Shown here in pieces: positions 58,654 through 64,000 of a stretch of DNA of 64,000 bases. Below the pieces are notes generated by a model, which saw only the letters and a program-made list of their open reading frames with translations, was not told the origin of the DNA and ran no database searches. Where the stretch lies: the NCBI RefSeq assembly GCF_008634025.1, contig NZ_PDCM01000001.1, positions 800,501 through 864,500 on the forward strand, written 5' to 3'. The DNA comes from Streptomyces albofaciens JCM 4342. Lineage in GTDB: Bacteria > Actinomycetota > Actinomycetes > Streptomycetales > Streptomycetaceae. Position numbers and translations under genes: made by a program. Numbering within the stretch: position 1 is the stretch's first letter; every line of letters starts with the position of its first letter.

Positions 58654-59877
58654 ATGGAGAGTTTTCCGAAGATAATCTCGGTGGACGATCACACGGTGGA
58701 GCCGCCCGATGTCTGGCGGGACCGCCTCCCCTCGAAATATCACGACATCGGCCCCCGAATCGTCCGGGCGCCGGTGGCGGAAATGACCTTCGCCGGCGGA
58801 AGATTCGCGCCGAAAATGGGCCGGCCGGGCGACCCCGGCCCGCTCGCCGACTGGTGGGTCTACGAGGACCTGCACCGCCCCCTGACCCGCCTCGACACGG
58901 CCGTCGGGTACCCCCGGGACGACATCAGACTCGAAGGCATCACCTACGAGCAGATGCGCCCCGGTTCCTTCAGCGTGCCGGAGCGGCTGGCGGACATGGA
59001 CGCCAACCATGTGCAGTCCGCCCTCTGTTTCCCCACATTCCCGCGCTTTTGCGGACAGACCTTCACGGAGGCCAAGGACCGCGAACTGGCGCTGCTCGGT
59101 GTGCGCGCGTACAACGACTGGATGGTCGAGGACTGGTGCGGCCCGGCCGCGCGCGGACGCCTCGTACCGCTCACGCTCGTCCCGTTGTGGGACCCGGAGC
59201 TGGCCGCCGAGGAGGTGCGCCGGAACGCGGAACGGGGCGTACGGGCGGTCTGCTTCAGCGAGATTCCGCCACATCTGGGACTGCCCAGCATCCACACCGG
59301 TCACTGGGACCCCTTCCTGCGGGCCTGCGACGAGACCGGGACGGTCATCGCCATGCACATCGGGTCCTCCAGCCGGATGCCGTCCACCTCCGCCGACGCG
59401 CCGCCCGCCGTCGGCTCCACGATCACCTTCGCCAACTGCTGCTTCTCGATGGTCGACTGGCTGATGAGCGGAGCGTTCGACCGCTTCCCCGGCCTGAAGG
59501 TCATGTACGCGGAGGGACAGATCGGGTGGATCCCGTACATCCTGGAGCGCGCCGACGTGGTCTGGGAGGAGAACCGCGGCTGGGGCGGGGTCGCCGACAA
59601 GGTGCTGCGCCCGCCGTCCGAGCTCTTCGCCGGCCATGTGTACGGCTGCTTCTTCGACGACGCCTTCGGCCTGCGCAACCTGGACGCGATCGGCGTGGGC
59701 AACGTCCTGTACGAGACCGACTACCCGCACTCCGACTCCACCTGGCCGCGCTCCCGCGAGGTCGGCGAGGCCCAGATGGGCCACCTGGCGCCCGACGTGG
59801 TCGAGCGGATCGTCCGCGGCAACGCCATCGAGTTGCTGGGGCTGACGCCGGAAGGGCTGTGGGCGCACGCGGCGTGA
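58654..59877 (+). CDS. Amidohydrolase-2 family metal-dependent hydrolase/decarboxylase
   Basis: The 407-residue paralogue of the 7997 gene shares IISVDDHTVEPPDVW, CFPTFPRFCGQTFTEAKDRELALLGVRAYNDWMVEDWCG, CFSEIPPHLGLPSIHTGHWDPF, MHIGSSSRMPSTSADAPPA and YETDYPHSDSTWPRSREV. Metal ligands are the N-terminal DDH region, the His of MHIGSS and the Asp of TDYPH. No ribosome site is present before the ATG, in keeping with the predicted leaderless transcript. Two copies of the same enzyme family under one operator suggest two successive or alternative substrates. Confidence 0.84.
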   Translation: MESFPKIISVDDHTVEPPDVWRDRLPSKYHDIGPRIVRAPVAEMTFAGGRFAPKMGRPGDPGPLADWWVYEDLHRPLTRLDTAVGYPRDDIRLEGITYEQMRPGSFSVPERLADMDANHVQSALCFPTFPRFCGQTFTEAKDRELALLGVRAYNDWMVEDWCGPAARGRLVPLTLVPLWDPELAAEEVRRNAERGVRAVCFSEIPPHLGLPSIHTGHWDPFLRACDETGTVIAMHIGSSSRMPSTSADAPPAVGSTITFANCCFSMVDWLMSGAFDRFPGLKVMYAEGQIGWIPYILERADVVWEENRGWGGVADKVLRPPSELFAGHVYGCFFDDAFGLRNLDAIGVGNVLYETDYPHSDSTWPRSREVGEAQMGHLAPDVVERIVRGNAIELLGLTPEGLWAHAA

Positions 59878-59972
59878 GCCACCATGGGAGGGGCGGCCGG
59901 GACCGGACCGCCCGCGCGGACCGCGTCCGCCGGACGCGGTCCGCGGCCGACGGGGGACAGGAGGTGACGCGG

Positions 59973-60779
59973 ATGACGACGTTCGTGCTGGTGTCGGGCG
60001 GCTACACCGGAGGGTGGATCTGGCGGGAGGTGGCGGAGCACCTGCGGGCGGTGGGGCACCGGGCGGAACCGGTGACACTGACCGGCATGGGGGACCGCCG
60101 CCACCTCTCGGGACCCGGCACCGACCTGAACACCCACATCGAGGACGTGGCGCAGGTCCTGGACCACGTCGGCGCGGGCGAGGAGGGCGAGGCGGGGGAG
60201 ACGGTGCTCGTCGCCCACTGTTACGGCGCCTACCCGGCGCTGGGCGCCGCGGACCGCGACCCGGGCCGCCTGGCGCGCCTCGTACACGTGGACGCGGGCC
60301 TGCCCACCGACGGCGCGTCCGTCCTGGACGCGCTGCCCGACCCGGCCGTACGGGAACGCCTGCACCGCCGCGCCCAGGAACACGGCGACGGCTGGCGTCT
60401 GCCGCCCCCGGCCTTCGAGGAGACCGACATCTGGGGCAGCCTGGACGGCATCTCGCAGGAGGGCCGGGAGCGGCTGGCCCGCTTCGCGGCGCCGCAGCCC
60501 CTGGCCACCCTCACCCAGCCGATCCGGCTGACCGGCGCCACGGCCGCACTGCCGGCCACGGGCATCTTCTGCACGAAGAACGTCACCAGCACCGCCGCCC
60601 TCCGCGACCTGGTGGCGTCCGGCGACCCGCGCTTCGCCGCGCTCGCCGACCCCCGGTACGGCTTCTTCGACCTCGACACCGGGCACTGGCCCATGCTGTC
60701 CTGCCCCGGCGAGCTGGCCGACCTGCTGCTGCGGGCCGCGGCGGACGAGGGGGAGCGGCTCGGCGCACCCGGCCGATGA
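59973..60779 (+). CDS. Alpha/beta hydrolase with a cysteine nucleophile
   Basis: The 268-residue protein starts FVLVSGGYTGGWIWREVAEHLRAVGHRAEPVTLTGMGDR, like plant hydroxynitrile-lyase/methylesterase-type hydrolases. The nucleophile elbow reads VAHCYGAYPAL (Cys near residue 79, where Ser is usual). The Asp/His partners are in the C-terminal half, with His in DTGHWPML. A Cys nucleophile is known in dienelactone hydrolase. GGAGG precedes the ATG by eight bases. It follows the amidohydrolase by 95 bp and is likely co-transcribed. Confidence 0.78.
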   Translation: MTTFVLVSGGYTGGWIWREVAEHLRAVGHRAEPVTLTGMGDRRHLSGPGTDLNTHIEDVAQVLDHVGAGEEGEAGETVLVAHCYGAYPALGAADRDPGRLARLVHVDAGLPTDGASVLDALPDPAVRERLHRRAQEHGDGWRLPPPAFEETDIWGSLDGISQEGRERLARFAAPQPLATLTQPIRLTGATAALPATGIFCTKNVTSTAALRDLVASGDPRFAALADPRYGFFDLDTGHWPMLSCPGELADLLLRAAADEGERLGAPGR

Positions 60780-60831
60780 GCCCGGCCGGGCCGCCTCCGG
60801 CCCGCCCCCGGCGCCCCGGCATGATGGGATC

Positions 60832-61215
60832 ATGAGCAACCGACCCGTACTCGTCTACGACGGGGACTGCGGCTTCTGCACCACCTCCGTGCGGTTCGCC
60901 GAGCGCCGTATCCGCCCCCGCTGCACCGTCACCGCCTGGCAGTTCGCCGATCTCGAAGCGCTCGGCGTCACCCGGGAGCGGGCCGAGCACGAGGTCCTGT
61001 GGATCACCCCGGCCGGGACGGTGTACGGCGGGGCGCAGGCGGTCGCCAAGCTGCTGATGAGCGCGCGGGGCGGCTGGGCCGTGCCCGGGGCGCTGCTGAC
61101 CCTGCCCCCGTTCCGGCAGCTCGCCCACGTCGTCTACCGGCTGGTGGCCGACAACCGGCACCGGATGCCCGGCGGCACCGCCGCCTGCTCACTGCCCTCC
61201 CACCTCAGGCCCTGA
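60832..61215 (+). CDS. DCC-family (DUF393) thiol-disulfide oxidoreductase-like protein
   Basis: The 127-residue protein carries the family motif VYDGDCGFCTTSVRFA (residues 8-23) with the D-x-x-C-x-x-C core, and a second conserved segment WITPAGTVYGGAQAVAKLL. DCC proteins adopt a thioredoxin-like fold; their roles are mostly unknown. It lies 52 bp after the hydrolase in the same direction. Inclusion in the catabolic unit is possible but not required. Confidence 0.84.
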   Translation: MSNRPVLVYDGDCGFCTTSVRFAERRIRPRCTVTAWQFADLEALGVTRERAEHEVLWITPAGTVYGGAQAVAKLLMSARGGWAVPGALLTLPPFRQLAHVVYRLVADNRHRMPGGTAACSLPSHLRP

Positions 61216-61240
61216 CCCGCGTCCCCGCCCGCCCCCTTGC

Positions 61241-61255
61241 CTGACGGCCCGTCGG
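61241..61255. promoter_or_regulatory. Regulon operator site 13 (CTGACGGCCCGTCGG)
   Basis: This matches at 13 of 14 positions. It is the first of two sites before the first luciferase-like gene; the centres lie 40 bp apart. Confidence 0.75.
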
Positions 61256-61280
61256 CCCACACGATGGCCGACAGCCGTCG

Positions 61281-61295
61281 AGGACGGGTCGTCAG
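61281..61295. promoter_or_regulatory. Regulon operator site 14 (AGGACGGGTCGTCAG)
   Basis: This matches at 11 of 14 positions. It lies 14 bp upstream of the GTG start of the luciferase-like gene. Confidence 0.65.
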
Positions 61296-61309
61296 CCGGG
61301 GCTGCGGGG

Positions 61310-62296
61310 GTGGACGTGGACAGCGGTACGCAAAGCAACGGACCCGGCGTGCGGGTGCTGCCCGAAGGGCGGCTGTCGTACGGCATGCAGCTCCCGGTGC
61401 AGTCGCAGAGCACCCTGTACGCGGAGCCCTGGGAGGCCGGGGCCGGGCCGGCCGACCTCGTCGAGATCGCCCGCGCGGCCGACCGCCACGGCTTCGCCTA
61501 CATCGCCTGCTGCGAGCACATCGGTGTCCCGCGCCGGCTGGCCGCGGCCATGAGCACGGTCTGGTACGACCCGGTCGCCACCCTCGCGTACCTGGCGGCG
61601 GCCACCACCCGCGTCCGCCTGCTCAGCCACATCGCCCTGGTCGGCCTCAAGCACCCGCTGATCACGGCGAAGCAGTACGCGACGCTGGACCGCCTCTCGG
61701 GCGGTCGGCTGATCCTCGGCGTCGGCGCCGGGCACGTACGGGAGGAGTTCGACGCCCTCGGCGTGGACTTCACGCGGCGCGGGGCCCTGCTGGACGAGGC
61801 GGTCGACGCGCTGAAGGCGGCCCTGGGGCCCGAGGAGTTCCCCGCCTTTCAAGGGAAACGATTCGCCTTCGCGGGGCTGGGCCAGTCACCGCGCCCCGCG
61901 CAGGTGCCGCGCCCGCCCGTCTGGGTGGGCGGCTCCTCACCCGCCGCCGTGCGCAGGGCGGCGGTCCGGGGTGACGGCTGGCTGCCGCAGGGCGACCGCC
62001 GGGACCGGCTGCCGGGACAGCTGGCGAAGCTGCGGCGGCTGCGCGAGGAGGCGGGCATCCGTACGCCCGCCGAGGCCGGTGCCATCACCGAGCCGCTGTA
62101 CGTCGGCGCGCCCGCGTGGGAGGTCGGGCGGTGCACGCTCGCCGGGGCGCCCGAGCGGCTGGCCGACTCGCTCCGGGAGTACGGGGCCATGGGCGTACAG
62201 CAGATCCAGGTGCGGTTCCGCAGCCGGAGCCGCGCCGAACTCACCGACCAGATGGCGGCGTTCGCGGAGGAGGTGGCGCCGTACCTCGACAGCTGA
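61310..62296 (+). CDS. LLM-class (luciferase-like) F420/flavin-dependent oxidoreductase
   Basis: The 328-residue TIM-barrel protein has ADRHGFAYIACCEHIGVPR, TTRVRLLSHIALVGLKHPLITAKQYATLDRLSGGRLILGVGAGHVREEFDALGVDF and PPVWVGGSSPAAVRRA, all typical of the F420-dependent branch (TIGR03619-like). It may oxidise or oxygenate a pathway intermediate. The GTG at 61310 or 61316 starts it. Operators 61241-61255 and 61281-61295 lie immediately upstream, so it has its own promoter within the last cluster. Confidence 0.84.
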   Translation: MDVDSGTQSNGPGVRVLPEGRLSYGMQLPVQSQSTLYAEPWEAGAGPADLVEIARAADRHGFAYIACCEHIGVPRRLAAAMSTVWYDPVATLAYLAAATTRVRLLSHIALVGLKHPLITAKQYATLDRLSGGRLILGVGAGHVREEFDALGVDFTRRGALLDEAVDALKAALGPEEFPAFQGKRFAFAGLGQSPRPAQVPRPPVWVGGSSPAAVRRAAVRGDGWLPQGDRRDRLPGQLAKLRRLREEAGIRTPAEAGAITEPLYVGAPAWEVGRCTLAGAPERLADSLREYGAMGVQQIQVRFRSRSRAELTDQMAAFAEEVAPYLDS

Positions 62297-62317
62297 CGCG
62301 CGGCACGGGAGCGGTGC

Positions 62318-62332
62318 CTGACGGGCCGTCAG
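62318..62332. promoter_or_regulatory. Regulon operator site 15, perfect (CTGACGGGCCGTCAG)
   Basis: All 14 fixed positions match. It abuts the -35 element of the second luciferase-like gene on its upstream side. Confidence 0.88.
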
Positions 62333-62335
62333 GTA

Positions 62336-62364
62336 TTGACGCTCCGCCCGCCCGGTGCCACAGT
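62336..62364 (+). promoter_or_regulatory. Promoter of the second luciferase-like gene, flanked by two operators
   Basis: TTGACG (62336-62341) and CACAGT (62359-62364) are 17 bp apart. Operator 15 ends four bases before the -35 element, and operator 16 covers the expected transcription start, so repressor dimers would clamp both ends. Confidence 0.6.
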
Positions 62365-62375
62365 CGGGCCCGTAA

Positions 62376-62390
62376 CTGACGTGCCGTCAG
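62376..62390. promoter_or_regulatory. Regulon operator site 16 (CTGACGTGCCGTCAG)
   Basis: This matches at 13 of 14 positions. It sits at about +5 to +20 of the predicted transcript of the luciferase-like gene. Confidence 0.8.
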
Positions 62391-62428
62391 TTAGTCGCGG
62401 CAGGGCGGACGAGGGACGGTGAACCTCC

Positions 62429-63553
62429 GTGGAATTCGGGCTGTTCGTACAGGGATACGTACCCGCCGCGCGGGCCAGGGTGGACCCCGAGGCGGAGCAC
62501 CACGCACTGCTGGAGGAGACCGAGTACGTCATCCAGGCCGACCGGTCCGGGTTCAAGTACGCCTGGGCCTCCGAGCACCACTTCCTGGAGGAGTACTCCC
62601 ACCTGTCGGCCAACGACGTGTACCTGGGCTACCTCGCGCACGCCACCGAGCGCATCCACCTCGGCTCCGGGATCTTCAACCCGCTCGCGCCGGTCAACCA
62701 CCCGGTCAAGGTCGCCGAGAAGGCGGCCATGCTCGACCACCTCTCCGGGGGCCGCTTCGAGTTCGGCACCGGGCGGGGCGCGGGCAGCCACGAGATCCTG
62801 GGGTTCATGCCGGGCGTCACCGACATGAACCACACCAAGGAGCTGTGGGAGGAGACCATCGCCGAGTTCCCCAGGATGTGGCTCCAGGACGAGTACCAGG
62901 GCTTCCAGGGGAAGCACTGGCAACTGCCGCCCCGCAAGGTCCTGCCCAAGCCGTACGGGCCCGCCCACCCGCCGATGTGGTACGCGGCCGGCTCGCCGTC
63001 CTCGTACGCCATGGCCGGGAAGAAGGGGCTGGGCGTGCTGGGCTTCAGCGTGCAGAAGGTCGCCGACATGGAGTGGGTCGTCGAGTCGTACAAGACGGCC
63101 GTCGAACAGGCCGAGCCGGTCGGCGCGTACGTCAACGACAACGTCATGGTGACCTCCACCGCGATCTGTGCCGAGACGCACCGCGAGGCGGTCGAGATCG
63201 CCGTCGGGGGCGGGCTCAACTACCTCCAGTCGCTGCTGTTCCGCTACCACGACACCTTCCCGCGCCCCGAGGGCATCCCCGAGTGGCCCGAGCTGCTGCC
63301 CGAGTACACCGAGGAGATCATCGAGCTGCTGATCGCCGAGGAGCTGATGATCTGCGGCGACCCCGACGAGGTCTTCCGGCAGTGCAAGCGCTGGGAGCAG
63401 GCGGGCGCCGACCAGCTCTCCTTCGGCCTGCCGATCGGCGTCTCGCGCGAGGACACCCTCACCACCATCCGGCTGATCGGCGAGCACGTGATCCCGAAGA
63501 TCGACACGGACCCGGTCCACCGGACCGCCCGCTTCCGGCAGGCCGCCGCCTGA
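62429..63553 (+). CDS. LLM-class flavin-dependent monooxygenase (luciferase alpha-like)
   Basis: The 374-residue protein starts MEFGLFVQGYVP and has SGFKYAWASEHHFLEEYSHLS (the E-H-H active-site segment of luciferase-type monooxygenases), RIHLGSGIFNPLAPVNHPVKVAEKAAMLDHLSGGRFEFGTGRGAGSHEILGF and WYAAGSPSSYAMAGKKGLGVLGF. It probably uses FMNH2 from a reductase such as the one at 17249. GTG at 62429 starts the conserved N-terminus directly. The deacylase gene follows after 77 bp. Confidence 0.86.
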   Translation: MEFGLFVQGYVPAARARVDPEAEHHALLEETEYVIQADRSGFKYAWASEHHFLEEYSHLSANDVYLGYLAHATERIHLGSGIFNPLAPVNHPVKVAEKAAMLDHLSGGRFEFGTGRGAGSHEILGFMPGVTDMNHTKELWEETIAEFPRMWLQDEYQGFQGKHWQLPPRKVLPKPYGPAHPPMWYAAGSPSSYAMAGKKGLGVLGFSVQKVADMEWVVESYKTAVEQAEPVGAYVNDNVMVTSTAICAETHREAVEIAVGGGLNYLQSLLFRYHDTFPRPEGIPEWPELLPEYTEEIIELLIAEELMICGDPDEVFRQCKRWEQAGADQLSFGLPIGVSREDTLTTIRLIGEHVIPKIDTDPVHRTARFRQAAA

Positions 63554-63630
63554 GCGGGCCGCCGCCCGACCGGGCCGTCACCTGAGCAGGCCGCCGCCCG
63601 GCCAGGCCGCTCCGAGCGAAAGGGACCCGG

Positions 63631-64000
63631 ATGCTCGACCACCTGATCAAGGGCGCCACGATCGTCGACGGCACCGGCGCCCCCGCGTACCAGGCCGACC
63701 TCGCCGTCCACCAGGGCCGTATCGCCGCCGTCGGCCGGATCACCGACCCCGCCCGCACGACCGAGGACGCCCACGGCCTCGTCCTGACGCCCGGCTTCGT
63801 GGACCCGCACACCCACTACGACGCCCAGCTGTTCTGGGACCCCTGTGCGACCCCCTCCATGCACCACGGCGTCACCACCGTCGCGGGCGGCAACTGCGGC
63901 TTCACCCTCGCCCCGCTCAACCCGGACCGCCCCGGCGACGCCGACTACACCCGCCGCATGATGAGCCGGGTCGAGGGGATGTCGCTGGCCGCGCTGGAAC
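63631..64000 (+). CDS. N-acyl-D-amino-acid deacylase-like amidohydrolase, cut by the window edge
   Basis: The visible 123 residues ([20 protein letters not shown], then [42 protein letters not shown]) match the amidohydrolase-3/D-aminoacylase family, with the HTH-x-D metal motif near residue 60 and GNCGF after it. Members hydrolyse N-acyl-D-amino acids or related amides with zinc. AAGGGA lies nine bases before the ATG. It is probably co-transcribed with the luciferase-like gene and therefore part of the regulon. The C-terminal part is outside the window. Confidence 0.82.
   Translation, partial: MLDHLIKGATIVDGTGAPAYQADLAVHQGRIAAVGRITDPARTTEDAHGLVLTPGFVDPHTHYDAQLFWDPCATPSMHHGVTTVAGGNCGFTLAPLNPDRPGDADYTRRMMSRVEGMSLAALE

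Noticed and set aside
7925-62390. The palindromes as KstR or KstR2 operators of sterol catabolism.
   Set aside because: Those motifs have AAC-nn-GTT or CAAG-nn-CTTG cores. CTGACGG-n-CCGTCAG shares neither core nor spacing.
1-64000. Mobile elements or a genomic island boundary.
   Set aside because: No transposase, integrase, tRNA-flanked direct repeat or insertion-sequence end was found.
1-64000. A polyketide, nonribosomal peptide or terpene biosynthetic cluster.
   Set aside because: No synthase modules are present. The adenylate-forming enzymes are stand-alone CoA ligases and the thiolase-fold proteins are of the catabolic Ltp type.

Overview
The window is high-GC chromosomal DNA of a Streptomyces or a very close relative. 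Evidence for this is GTG/ATG starts behind GGAGG-type ribosome sites, a DUF5753/DUF397 regulatory pair, an LAxTG (class E sortase) wall protein, mycelial-type Ser/Thr kinases, and clear relatives of AfsK and AfsR, the antibiotic-regulation kinase and its SARP target. I see no rRNA, tRNA, transposase, integrase or CRISPR array.

Layout. 1-7.7 kb: the start of a nucleotide-sugar dehydrogenase, glpD, and two receptor-like kinases, the second a pseudokinase. 8-23.4 kb: a dense catabolic block with an amidohydrolase, a pair of acyl-CoA dehydrogenases, a cyclase-family hydrolase, an SDR, a third acyl-CoA dehydrogenase, a zinc alcohol dehydrogenase, a flavin reductase, an enoyl-CoA hydratase, an NDP-forming acyl-CoA ligase, a flavoprotein monooxygenase and a DUF35 protein. 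23.3-35.7 kb: ordinary accessory genes (hydrolases, GNAT, 2OG-dioxygenase, PdxH-like oxidase, XRE/DUF397, lipoproteins, VOC, MarR, questin-oxidase family, ALF-repeat wall protein). 35.8-39.8 kb: thiolase, acyl-CoA dehydrogenase, F420-type nitroreductase-family protein and a TetR regulator. 40-46.3 kb: VOC protein, afsK, a membrane protein and two small secreted proteins. 46.3-54.1 kb: crotonase/DUF35/thiolase operon, two AMP-forming CoA ligases, a lipoprotein and a PPOX-family protein. 54.1-58.3 kb: afsR followed by two genes for repeat peptides. 58.6-64 kb: second amidohydrolase, an alpha/beta hydrolase with a Cys nucleophile, a DCC protein, two luciferase-like oxidoreductases and the start of an N-acyl-D-amino-acid deacylase.

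Two signals stand out. First, a 15-bp palindrome, CTGACGGNCCGTCAG, recurs at about 14 places plus two weaker ones. Almost every copy sits in front of a catabolic gene. It ties at least eleven scattered transcription units over 55 kb into one regulon that resembles actinobacterial steroid/terpenoid side-chain degradation: heteromeric acyl-CoA dehydrogenases, thiolase-DUF35 aldolase pairs, crotonases, CoA ligases and flavin-dependent oxygenases. The motif is not the KstR or KstR2 operator, so the substrate and regulon appear undescribed. The only TetR gene in the window has a weak copy across its start codon.

Second, downstream of afsR, where S. coelicolor carries afsS (three D-N-H-M-P repeats), this genome has a 123-residue protein with nine D-S-N-R-P repeats. 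Next to it is a secreted peptide with four D-N-N-R-P repeats ending exactly at the C terminus. An 11-bp direct-repeat, AfsR-type promoter and several strong hairpins surround them. The window is also unusually rich in short tandem repeats (16, 17, 18, 27, 30 and 35 bp units), several of them inside enzyme genes.
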